A stretch of DNA of 64,000 nt from Pteria penguin (taxonomy: Eukaryota; Mollusca; Bivalvia; Pterioida; Pteriidae), in the NCBI GenBank assembly GCA_035048485.1, contig CM068584.1:57971739-58035738 (forward strand). Direction: 5' to 3'. Positions 1 through 8,691 of this stretch are shown piece by piece. The translations under genes were made by a program, and so were the position numbers. Under the pieces are notes generated by a model, which saw nothing but the letters and a program-made list of their open reading frames with translations, was not told the DNA's origin and made no database searches. Numbering within the stretch: position 1 is the stretch's first letter; each line of letters starts with the position of its first letter.

Positions 1-45
1 ATCATTTAACAGTAGTAATATGGTCTGTTCAGCGTACACCCCGAG

Positions 46-136
46 GCTATGGAAATTCCCCCACGTCATGGAAATTCCCCCACGTAATGGAAATTCCCCC
101 ACGTCATAGAAATTCCCCCACGTCATGGAAATTCCC
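46..136. promoter_or_regulatory. Tandem NF-kB-like / CRE-like site array
   Basis: Five units with an exact 19-bp period. The decamer GGAAATTCCC starts at 51, 70, 89 and 127, and a one-base variant (AGAAATTCCC) starts at 108. The decamer is a good match to a Rel/NF-kB site. Each gap carries ACGTCA, a CRE/ATF half-site core, or in one gap ACGTAA. The array lies about 310-400 bp upstream of the TATA box of the CARD-like gene at 513. Repeat and matches are seen directly; enhancer function is inferred. It could also be a plain minisatellite that happens to contain the motifs. Confidence 0.6.
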
Positions 137-159
137 GAATTCATTGTATAACAAAGCAA

Positions 160-430
160 AATTTATGGCAGCAAAACGTCACAAATTTATAGCAGCAAAA
201 CGTCACAATACCCTAAAGCTATCCCAAACAATAACATCACAAAATGTATAGCGTAATACGTCACAATACCCTAAAGCTAGGAATGCCTCACATTCCTATA
301 AGATTGGAGTATAGCAGCAAACCATCAAAAACTTATAGCGTAATACGTCACAATACCCTAAAGCTAGGAGCGCTTCACATTCCTTGGATTATAGCGAACA
401 AAAGCAAAATTTATAGCGTAATACGTCACA
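160..430. promoter_or_regulatory. Repeated ACGTCAC (CRE/ATF-like) promoter-proximal repeats
   Basis: The octamer (A/T)ACGTCAC recurs at about 175, 199, 257, 344 and 422. It sits inside longer imperfect repeats of roughly 80 bp that share ATACCCTAAAGCT and CACATTCCT. The last copy ends about 20 bp before the TATA box at 448. An 80-codon open frame across this region is only the repeat being read in phase and is not called a gene. A regulatory role is inferred from motif, spacing and position. Confidence 0.5.
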
Positions 431-447
431 ATCTTATTGAAGTATCA

Positions 448-453
448 TATAAA
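448..453 (+). promoter_or_regulatory. TATA box of the CARD/PC4 gene
   Basis: TATAAA sits 60 bp upstream of the ATG at 513, so transcription should start near 475-485 and leave a very short 5' leader. It is flanked by the CRE-like repeats upstream. This gives a compact array-TATA-ATG layout. Confidence 0.6.
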
Positions 454-512
454 GTCTCACCGATCATAGTACTATATACCATATAGAGTATAGATACATT
501 GAGAAATCCAAT

Positions 513-1298
513 ATGTGTAACGTGTATGAAATAATCCTGAGAGATAAGGACATTCTCGGTCGAGTCATGTTGGTGACTAAAGTCATAGAAGTATTATTGC
601 AGTTTGGCATTCTATCTACGGACCAAAAGACAAAGATATTAAACGAGAACTCAGGCTCGGACCAGGCGACAGCATTGATAAACGAATTAGCTTGGTGCCG
701 ACCCGCAGTCTTCGCACATTTCATACATGCGCTGCGATTACATAGAATATTCCATATGTCTGAGACATTCGTTCGACAGTTGCCCAAACCCGTATTCGAC
801 TCCGGCATTCAATCGAATCAACTCTGTCAATTAGACATAGGGAAAGGTTTTTATCTAACGGTCATTCAAAACAAGAACATTGCATTTCATCTAAGAAAGC
901 ATCATCGATACACAGAAAAAGGGAAGCTGTATCCGACACAGATCGGTGTCGTTTTGTCTGTCTACGATTGGATTACTCTCAACTTATTACGAGAGGAAAT
1001 TGATGAAGTATTTCAAAGACGAGAGACTTTGACATCCGAACGTCGTTGGTCACTCAGTTTCAACGTGATGGTGTCGATCAATAACAAATACCCTACAGTC
1101 GACATACGTAAATACATGGAGACAGAGGATCTAGGTTATGTAGCTACAAGATTGTCGGTTTATCGGGACGATTTGATACCAACGAAGAGGGGTGTACCGT
1201 TAAATGCTAGAATGTGGGACAATTTAAAATCATGTATGCTGGTAATGCGTGACTTTGTCAAACTAGACCAATATGATTGCATATGTAACTCCTCATGA
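513..1298 (+). CDS. Intronless CARD-like + tandem PC4-like protein
   Basis: 261 residues from a real ATG to TGA in one exon. Residues about 18-85 are helical and fit a CARD/death-fold pattern: a first amphipathic helix, an ILST..Q turn typical of CARDs, then a helix pair ending AVFAHFIHALRLH. Residues about 105-160 and 180-250 each fit the PC4/SUB1 (p15) pattern of strands then helix. Key signatures are IGKGFYLTV with HLRKH, GKLYPTQIGVVLS and W, then VDIRKYM with LIPTKRGVPL and W. PC4 domains bind single-stranded DNA and act as transcription cofactors; CARDs mediate homotypic signalling in apoptosis and innate immunity. The fusion suggests a nucleic-acid-sensing or transcription adaptor. That function is inferred, since I know of no characterised homologue. 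Lack of introns, a TATA box and a near polyA signal make it look retro-, virus- or transposon-derived. Confidence 0.75.
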   Translation: MCNVYEIILRDKDILGRVMLVTKVIEVLLQFGILSTDQKTKILNENSGSDQATALINELAWCRPAVFAHFIHALRLHRIFHMSETFVRQLPKPVFDSGIQSNQLCQLDIGKGFYLTVIQNKNIAFHLRKHHRYTEKGKLYPTQIGVVLSVYDWITLNLLREEIDEVFQRRETLTSERRWSLSFNVMVSINNKYPTVDIRKYMETEDLGYVATRLSVYRDDLIPTKRGVPLNARMWDNLKSCMLVMRDFVKLDQYDCICNSS

Positions 1299-1395
1299 AT
1301 CATAGTTTACTCATGTATACATATTATTATCTATGTCTGTTTCCTGACGTGTACTATGTACTCATATGTGTATCAAGATTATGTGTATTTAAAAG

Positions 1396-1401
1396 AATAA
1401 A
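1396..1401 (+). terminator. Polyadenylation signal of the CARD/PC4 gene
   Basis: AATAAA lies 98 bp after the TGA stop, followed within 35 bp by a T/G-rich stretch (ATTCTTGTTTGTT). It is consistent with a short 3' UTR and completes a self-contained one-exon transcription unit. Confidence 0.55.
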
Positions 1402-1435
1402 TCTATAAAAGATCATATCATTCTTGTTTGTTACT

Positions 1436-1680
1436 TAAAGACGATACTATCGACATGATACATAAGATGGGATCGGAGTCCGAATCCTTAGAACATTACT
1501 GTTCTAAGACAGTAATCTATTGTACAATGATTATCCGTGATGTATAATCATTCTTGTTTGTTTGTTACCTCATGACGATAGTATTGACAAGATACATGAG
1601 ATGGTAACGGGGGTTCGAACCCCTAGAACAAACACAAGCTTGCTAAGCCAGTGATCTACCGCTCGGTGCTTATCCATGAA
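1436..1680 (-). other. Two tandem degenerate tRNA-like units
   Basis: Two diverged repeats of about 120 bp, each starting near ATTCTTGTTTGTT. Read on the minus strand, the unit at about 1675-1595 has a D-arm-like stretch (GAGCGGTAGATC) and an anticodon-like stem-loop with loop TTAGCAA (AGC, alanine-like). It also has a perfect T-arm and B box, GGGGTTCGAACCCC. Its acceptor stem pairs poorly. The unit at about 1558-1490 keeps the layout but its T-arm has decayed. I read these as tRNA pseudogenes or the head of a tRNA-derived SINE rather than working tRNAs. Confidence 0.4.
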
Positions 1681-2155
1681 AGTGATAAGAAAACCAAATA
1701 CTCACAGTTTATCTTTGTACATAAATCCGAAAACACCATGTTAATTTCCATACAGACTTACTCCAAATAAACGAATAACACGGACATAATCTTCACTTTT
1801 TAATTTTATTTATCCTCCTTTAATTAACTTCACCAAAAAAAATCTGTTCTGTTCTCTGAAAGAAAAAAAATTACACAATTAAATTAAAGAAATTACGAAA
1901 TAAATAACGAAATAAATCAATTTATTGCTGTTATCATATAAAAACTTATTTAAAAACATACACACTCACACGCGCGCGCGCGCATAATACTTGCCTTTAT
2001 TTTAAAATGTTTATTAATTACAAGTTTTTCATTCTTTTGACATCATCTGAAAAGAAGGAAAATATATGTAAACATATATATTGTATCAAACATTTTATTT
2101 TAAACATTCTCGATCAACATCAATATTGAAACAAATCCAGAAAAAAAACGCTATC
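1681..2155. other. Gene-poor AT-rich spacer
   Basis: Low-complexity AT-rich DNA with homopolymer A runs and a short (CG)n at about 1971-1983. No coding signal was seen. On the minus strand an AATAAA (complement at 2094-2099) could serve as polyA signal for the gene that ends at 2156. Confidence 0.5.
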
Positions 2156-3991
2156 CTATAATGAATTCTTACTTTTGCATTTGATTTGAACACCGCCTGG
2201 TGTGTGGGACACCACGCGATCCACCTCTACACCGCTTCCCCATTTTCTTTTACTATTAACAAAAATAAGAAAGAGTTTAGATACATATATCGACAAACAT
2301 CGGAGAAGAGACATGAAATATTTAAAAATGTATTCGAACTTTAAATACATGTATGGGAACATGAAATATTTAAATGCATCTATCAACTTACAAATTATAT
2401 TACATTCCAATCGCTACATAAAAACACTCTTATTTATTACATGTACTTTAAAAAAAAAACAAGATATATTCAAAAACAATACTTACACGTCTTTCTTCTC
2501 CTCTTCGCTAAAAAGAAAATTAAGAAAAAAACACTTACCAATGCTTTACACTAGATACATGTATGGGGCGTATTTAAATACGTTTATCAACTTTAAAATT
2601 ATATTACATTCCGATCGTTACATCAAAAAGTAATCATATTTATTACTTTAAAAACAATATATATTCAAAAACATTACTTACATCTCTTTCCTCTCCTCTT
2701 CGCTAAAAGGTAAATTAAGAAAAATGTATCAATAATTTACACAGGATTTCATATATTCAATGATAAATTGTAAGTGTCTTTCAAAAAACATGATAATACA
2801 GTACTTTACATCACAATCAGTGTATTAAACTAGATTATGTATATCACACTCATTTAATATATCTTAAAAGTTTTTCAATTATACGATAATCAAAGATTAT
2901 ATTATATATTTTGTTTTACTCACTTTTTCTCTGAGTTCTCCCTACAATGAAAAGAAAATTGTGTAAGTCCCAAAACATCAGGAACGATGATTTGTATTTT
3001 GATTCATATGACATTTTATAACATACAGTGATTCATATAGATAAAGACACAACTAATACTGTTTATTGAAATTACTTACGTCGAGCTTATTACTATGGGG
3101 CTACTGCTTAGGGGAGTAATCCCCGGTATAGCAAATGGTGAGCTACAAAGAGAAAAGTTAAAACTATAATATGTTATATAAGTTATATATATATAAGTTA
3201 TATGTTGAACTATTATTTTGTTATACATATCACAACATATTACAATTCGATGTACATCATATGTGTATTTCAACATTCTAAGTCTCTTCAATGATTTTCA
3301 TGTCTTAGTTATTTGAAATCGAATAATAAATAAATATTGGAAGGGAAGAGATGGTTAATTATGCAAATAGATTACAAGCATAGAATTACCGTAATAGAAG
3401 TATGTATACTTACTTGAATAAAGCAGATAGGCTCCAATTCATGTTTGACTCTTCCTGGCTGACAAAAAAGGAAGAAAACAATCATCTACCGTACCTTTTA
3501 TCCGGGTATATGTAGAACATATAATTAAAGTATTTTCATTTTTATTTTAAAAGAAAATAAATTATACATACCCTCTGGATGGAGTTGAGCTGGAAAAGGA
3601 AAAAAGATATTTCATAAAAAGATATCCAATTATCTATATAACATGAAATCAGATATTGATTGAATATATGTTATACACGATCATTTAAGTATATAATATT
3701 ATGAAAGAAAATACAACATGTATATGTGATGTTTACTTACAATAATTGTGTCGGTTGATACCCGCTCACCGGTATACTAGTAGATGTATTTGGACACCTA
3801 AGGAGGTCCAGTGTCCTCGATGCGTTATGCAGCATATCTTGAATAATACTGATTTGTGCACATCTATAAAAGATATCATCCATTATTAATACCAAATAAT
3901 CTGATCTCGCCAAAACTTCTAAATTTTTAACAGAAAAACCCCATTACAATACTTACTTTGAGCATTTGCAATTTACTTTAGTATCCATCAT
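2156..3991 (-). CDS. Nine-exon gene with micro-exons, unknown small protein
   Basis: Built from splice signals on the minus strand. Exons in coding order are 3991-3957, 3863-3741, 3589-3572, 3458-3414, 3142-3080, 2941-2924, 2702-2682, 2507-2487 and 2252-2156. Each is bounded by AG acceptors and GTAAGT, GTATGT or GTGAGT donors. All junctions are phase 2, and the joined frame is open for 146 codons to a TAG stop. The start has two adjacent ATG codons. The product begins with a small Cys cluster (CKCSKC), continues Ser/Thr/Pro-rich, then has a Glu/Lys segment encoded by two near-identical 21-nt exons. It ends in a basic tail (KRKWGSG, KCKSKNSL). I recognise no domain. A possible 12-nt exon near 2538-2549 was left out. 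The symmetric micro-exons could be skipped without breaking the frame, so several isoforms are possible. Exon structure is confident; function is unknown. Confidence 0.7.
2480..2760. repeat. Local duplication carrying a duplicated 21-nt exon
   Basis: The stretch at about 2481-2640 and the one at 2676-2760 share the exon (CTCCTCTTCGCTAAAA side), the donor and adjoining intron sequence, with small differences. Exons 7 and 8 of the minus-strand gene are therefore tandem copies. Both remain in phase and both encode Glu/Lys-rich segments. Confidence 0.55.
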
Positions 3992-4032
3992 GTATAGCAC
4001 TGTCAGGAGGGGGAAATGGGGGTAGTTTTTCA

Positions 4033-4042
4033 GTATATATAC
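4033..4042 (-). promoter_or_regulatory. TATA-like box for the nine-exon gene
   Basis: GTATATATAC on the minus strand lies about 45 bp upstream of the double ATG at 3991. This implies a very short leader, like the other genes in this cluster. Confidence 0.4.
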
Positions 4043-4554
4043 CATTTATCGACAATATCTTGAATACATTATTTTGGCATTTGAGTAATCTTTACCATCA
4101 TACCCCCTTAGTAGAAGGTGGACATCTTTACACCTAGTACGATAGATCATATGTATAAATATATCATCAATCAGTCCGGTATAGATGATGGTATAGGGAT
4201 AAGGTACCCTAACCTAAATAAACAAGTAACACAACATCACAAAAGATGACGTGCCATGTCATACCTCCTTTTTCCATCATGATATGTTAGATGTTAAAAT
4301 AACGTTAATTATACTAATACACATAACCAGCTATCCCTACTTCGATAAATGACCCAGTAGTATCATTTTACCATACGTACTCTTTGAACCCTCTATGACA
4401 TATCACTAGAGATGCATTAAACCTGATTTACACAATTAAAAACTTCTGCTTAATGAGCTAATGGTTCTAAGATTTCTTAATTAACGTGGAGTAGTTATCT
4501 CTCAAGAGGTCATATTCAAACAAGATCAGATCAAAGGGTCATCTGGATAAGTCA
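4043..4554. promoter_or_regulatory. Divergent intergenic region
   Basis: About 500 bp between the two divergently transcribed spliced genes. No open frame or clear repeat was seen. It presumably holds the shared upstream control region, but no motif beyond the two TATA-like boxes stands out. Confidence 0.35.
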
Positions 4555-4562
4555 TATATAAA
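4555..4562 (+). promoter_or_regulatory. TATA box of the membrane-protein gene
   Basis: TATATAAA lies 82 bp before the ATG at 4644. It is followed by a (CT)n tract at 4579-4608 that falls in the predicted 5' leader or at the start site. Confidence 0.55.
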
Positions 4563-4576
4563 GGGTCGTATGCACA

Positions 4577-4611
<35 letters not shown>

Positions 4612-4643
4612 CTCGATTTCATTTGCTACTGAATTACGAAATC

Positions 4644-7476
4644 ATGCAACTGCTTCTTTTGTTGAGTTTTCTACCTATGATATTAGGGTGTGATTTTTGC
4701 CGACGTCATACGGCATTTATTCGATGTCGGGATACCGTAATCTGTCCCCCTCCCGTGAACGCTACATTAATTGTTTCATGTCAGATAAAAAAGATTATTC
4801 CTACCTACATATATAAAGATATCATCGTCGAAGGAGGATTATGTGATGACATTGAGTCATATAAACATTTATGTTCAAACACCAAGACCATCAGATTAAA
4901 GAATCGAATATACAGATGTAAGTATATGATAATTTATTGTTAATCACACACACCCATACATCCTCACCCTCACATACATCCACACAACAACAAACAAAAA
5001 CATTTATACTTATGGTAATAAATAATTAAACTAATTCATGCCATTTAATTATAGTAAATCTAAATAGAAAGCAAAGACATCTAATTTGACCTTACGATGA
5101 CCGTGTGAATCAGACAACCGCTAGTCGACCTGGGTAAAATCCCAAATATAGTCAATAGAATCATCCAATGAAAAGTAAACAATACAGACATTACATCACT
5201 AGTCTTTTATCCATCCATCCTTTATTAAACATGGAATGTCTTACTCTTAACGACGGTAAAATAATCAATAATTGTAAGTAACTTTGTAGTATTAATCCCT
5301 TAGACAAAATTTACATGATATTAATACTAGGATTCATTCTGCTTTTTATCAATGATTTATGTATCATCCCGTTTGGCCTTTTTTTGTCGATAGGTCAAGA
5401 CAAGATGCCTGATGTTACATCTACATCGTGGATGAGTAAGTTAATCTCGTTTTTTTTAATGTATTTTTGTTAATGTTAATTGGCCTAACATTTGTTACTA
5501 CTTAAACGATATACATAATGCACGGATCCAGGAATTGTCAAAGGGTGTCTCCAAACCCCCCCCCCTTTTTTTTTTTATAAAATTTTAAAACTCTAGATTG
5601 GTGAGTGTTCCAGACTTCTGATCCCTCCACTCTGGATCCATGTATGTGTATCTTTATAATCATAAAAGGAGAGGGGCAGGGGAGGGGGGTTGTAATTAAC
5701 GTCAGTGATATAGGTTTCGATGACAGAATTATTATTGTACAATACAATTTATCCAGATAAATTTTTCAAATTAAACATATAAAATCGTTACTTTTATTCT
5801 ACAGGATCAACAATGTCGACGATTGAACCCGTCTTAAAAACTTCTTATGATGTAATGTCTGGTCACGTAACCTTATATGAACATACCACATCCCCTTCAC
5901 TTGAAACGATAACGCGTGTGAATATGTCATCAATCTATATGTTAAGTAATTATTCTAATATAAAACCTCCCATCACCCCTATGTCATCAACATTTTCTAG
6001 TTCATATAATTTACCTTCGGTTCACATGTCTATCATTGAATCTTCTCCCACCGTGATATCTCAACTTTCCTCTTCTCATTTATATTCAACACCTCTCGTC
6101 CATACGTCTGAAAGGCAGATAGATGTTCAGTCTGATGTTTATTCCACATTACTCTCTCCTGATGTGTTAAGATCATCATACGATGTTGACATTTCGAGCT
6201 CATTGACCAAAATAAGAAATGAATTATCTCCCTTTACATGGCTTTCTCCATCTACCCAAAATACTTTAATGACCCCCACCTCTACATTACCAAATACTGA
6301 AGAGTCACCAGACCTTTTTACTCCATCCATATCCACTCCTAGTCCACACCATTCTGAAGTTCGGACCGCTATCCAGGGTAAGATTATCATCATTATCGTA
6401 TGCAGCATTGTAGTCATACTCATAATCATAATTCTTGCACGAAAGTATCGTATGTCTCACTCTTGTGCCCGATATCATACAGTAACAAGAAACCTTCCTA
6501 CAGAGATGGATACCTTTTCTGTAAACTCTCGTGACACATCCGAAGATGAATTAAATGATGTCTGATTTTTTTTTTTATTATAATTATTACTAATATTAGC
6601 ATGAATTTTCATTATTCTAACATATTACTCACAACATTTCTTGAATGACATTATGTATGAAATTAAAAAAAAATACACTGAATTATGTGTTTTATTCTTA
6701 TTGCTAAAGGCATGCTATCCCCTATGACACCATTACACGTAACTTTCCCTCGACCAAAAAGTCGAATGTGAGTATATTCTTTTTAAACATGATTAACATA
6801 TAAAATGTATACATATCTGATTGGTTATATGTAGTTTGTTTAATCTTGTGTGATTACATGTTTATGTATGTTTATGTGTGTGTGAGGGTGTGTGTGTGTG
6901 ATGGTGTGTGTGAGGGTGTGTGTGTGTGTGATGGTGTGTGTGAGGGTGAGTGTGTGTGTATGTGAGGGTGTGTATGTGTGTGTGTGTGTATAAGTATAAT
7001 AATAAAGTAGATAAAATCACATACAATTGGTAAAATGAATACGATTGATGTATAAAAAGATGATATATATTTATTCCTCTCACATCAGTTTCAGAGGCAT
7101 ACAACACTGCTGTTGCAGCGATATGTCTGGTGATGTTGGTGATTATCACCATCATCACTAAATATGTCATTAAGTACATATCATGCCGGCTGCCGTGTCA
7201 ACGACGAAGACGAAGACGAAGCCGTTCACCGTCTCCACAACCCTCGTCAAGGTTACCGAGGCCTACCAGACCTGCTAAAGGTCCATCTGTTGAAATCGGT
7301 AGGTTCAATATTATTATTATTATTATTATCTATTTATTCATTTATCATTAATTACTCGGATTTAAGTTATGATTAAACTACTATAAAACATCTCACAGTT
7401 ATGCAATCATTTCTTTTCAGAGATGAGTATCGTGTCCCCCTCCCCTTCCCCACCGACAACGAGGGCAGTAAAATAA
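4644..7476 (+). CDS. Type I membrane protein with two alternative anchors/tails
   Basis: Exons deduced from splice sites: 4644-4917, 5394-5435, 5805-6377, 7095-7298 and 7421-7476, all phase 1, joined frame open to TAA (382 aa). Starting at the ATG of 4644 gives a clean signal peptide (MQLLLLLSFLPMILG). It is followed by about 77 residues with eight cysteines and an N-glycosylation site, then about 190 Ser/Thr/Pro-rich residues (mucin-like stalk). In the spliced form exons 4-5 encode a hydrophobic span (AICLVMLVIITIITKYV) and an Arg-rich, SRSPSP and PxxP tail. If the donor at 6378 is not used, reading continues to a TGA at 6563-6565 (358 aa). That form has a different hydrophobic span (VCSIVVILIIIILA) and an acidic tail ending SEDELNDV. 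A surface glycoprotein or receptor is inferred; host immune and viral-type glycoprotein are both possible. I do not recognise the family. Confidence 0.7.
5523..5640. mobile_element. MITE-like insertion in intron
   Basis: Short element bounded by GGATCCAGGAATT at the left and TCTGGATCC at the right, with polyC/polyT inside. It lies wholly within the second intron of the membrane-protein gene. Similar GGATCC-ended sequence recurs near 26.2-26.34 kb. Confidence 0.4.
6662..6667 (+). terminator. Proximal polyA signal (ATTAAA) for the read-through isoform
   Basis: ATTAAA lies about 97 bp after the TGA at 6563-6565, followed by an A-run and a TGTGTTTTATT stretch. It would end the transcript that does not use the donor at 6378, giving the isoform its own 3' end. 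Confidence 0.4.
6864..6990. repeat. (TG)n / GTGTGAGGG minisatellite
   Basis: Alternating TG runs with interspersed GTGTGAGGG and GTGTGATGG units, inside the intron between 6378 and 7094. The open frames seen here are artefacts of the repeat. Confidence 0.8.
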
Positions 7477-7489
7477 TGTAGAGGATATA

Positions 7490-7495
7490 AATAAA
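7490..7495 (+). terminator. Distal polyA signal (AATAAA)
   Basis: AATAAA lies 14 bp after the TAA at 7474-7476 of the fully spliced membrane-protein transcript, followed by T-rich sequence. A very short 3' UTR is implied. Confidence 0.55.
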
Positions 7496-7825
7496 ACTTG
7501 GATTTGTTCAAAAAACTATTTTTGTTTTCTATTCTCATTTTCATCACACGAGTATAACCCTCTAACGTAACCTGGAGTTTGAACTTTAAATGACCGAGGT
7601 GATGGAAAAATTGAATAGCGGACAAGACATCGTGGTAAGAGGGGAAGGTCACATCACGGATACTATGATGATATTTTTATCTGATCGTTATCCGTCCGAA
7701 CAGTTCGACAGCTGCATGCAGAATGAATCAGCAGATCTGTTATGAAATCGGGCAGTAGAGTTATACACAATGAGTGAATGATGTACTTTATACGTATTCA
7801 AAACCACTCATGCATATGATACATA

Positions 7826-7832
7826 TATATAA
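7826..7832 (+). promoter_or_regulatory. TATA box of the C2H2-finger gene
   Basis: TATATAA, followed by GCGCTGCACG, sits 81 bp upstream of the ATG at 7907. Spacing matches the membrane-protein gene (82 bp). Confidence 0.55.
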
Positions 7833-7906
7833 GCGCTGCACGCTAAATTTTTAGCCATTTCTGATAGAAGACTCGCAACAGGACGCACGTCTAACGTCTG
7901 TCCATC

Positions 7907-8691
7907 ATGAGTTCTCACTCCAGGTACATATATATATATGTATATATAATATTCATTCAGATCCAAGATCTATATGAAGAAAATATGTTAGATAGTGACA
8001 TACATGTGTTTTATCATTGATATTTACGATGGATATTATTTACATCATCGACTTAATCTATATATGACCCCTAGTTACTAGTGATACGGATCAAACCAGT
8101 CAATGACACGCACTAGTTCTTTTCTTCATACGAGTAATGTTAAATGGTCTAGAACCAGTGAAGTAATCCATCATCTAACGCTTAAAGACTAGATACACAT
8201 AAACCAAATAGTCACGCATGATCTACTCCATACGTATGTGTAGACTATACGTTCTCAAGTATTGTAGGGAATAGAGATGGTGTAGTAGTGGTTAATCACT
8301 TGGTTTGCGCTGCAGACGTTCCAGGTTTGATCCCAGGATTGCACCACTATATTTAAGAGGTCGGTGACCTCCTGCTTCCATGTAGCGATATAACAACAAA
8401 AATGTATAAACCTTGTGAATCAACCAACCTCAAGTAATGTAAGAAGGATAACTCGCATTTAAATTTGTAATTTATTTTAATACACTCACCCGTACGTTCT
8501 TTCTTAGTTACCCTTGCCGTTTCTGCGGACTGATATCATACAGTCTACGAGAATGTCATTTTCACGAGATGAGTCACATTAGTCACTGCAAAAAAAACCA
8601 AGTTTCCGCAACTCCGGAAACCTTGCGGAAACTGGGACACCAAGTTTCCGGAAGGTTTCCGCAATGGAAACCTGCGGAAACTTGCATGTGA
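7907..8691 (+). CDS. Small C2H2 zinc-finger protein, 3' end inside a repeat
   Basis: Exon 1 (7907-7923) holds five codons plus two bases. The donor is GTACAT at 7924 and the acceptor TTCTTAG ends at 8507. Exon 2 (8508-8691) continues in frame. The finger is YPCRFCGLISYSLRECHF followed by H-x3-H, a C-x2-C-x12-H-x3-H match. An extra His/Cys pair follows (ISHC). From about 8596 the coding sequence enters an AAGTTTCCGCAGG repeat and stops at 8689-8691, so the last roughly 30 residues are repeat-derived and the gene is probably truncated. The donor is not the usual GTAAGT, so exon joining is moderately certain. DNA or RNA binding is inferred from the finger. Confidence 0.5.
8268..8430 (+). mobile_element. 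tRNA-derived SINE (family A) copy
   Basis: Contains GGTGTAGTAGTGGTTAA (A box), TTTGATCCCAGG (decayed B box) and the family tail CCTCCTGCTTCCATGTAGCG. Imperfect flanking repeats CTCAAGTATTGTA and CTCAAGTAATGTA look like a target-site duplication. It lies in the intron of the C2H2-finger gene. Confidence 0.65.

Noticed and set aside
46..140. CRISPR-like direct repeats with short spacers
   Set aside because: The 19-bp period leaves no unique spacer: repeat and gap are both repeated. The context is eukaryotic, and there are no cas-type genes.
244..486. 80-codon open frame on the plus strand
   Set aside because: It is the CRE-like repeat read in frame (YSVIRHN repeated); upstream of a TATA box and without coding character.
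1595..1680. Functional alanine tRNA gene
   Set aside because: T-arm and anticodon loop look right but the acceptor stem mispairs at several positions and the neighbouring copy has lost its T-arm.
2530..2560. An extra 12-nt exon in the nine-exon gene
   Set aside because: A donor (GTAAGT) and a TAG acceptor exist on the minus strand, but the exon is too short to support without transcripts and is not needed for the frame.
6862..7179. 105-codon minus-strand frame rich in His/Thr
   Set aside because: Produced by the (TG)n repeat in an intron of the membrane-protein gene.
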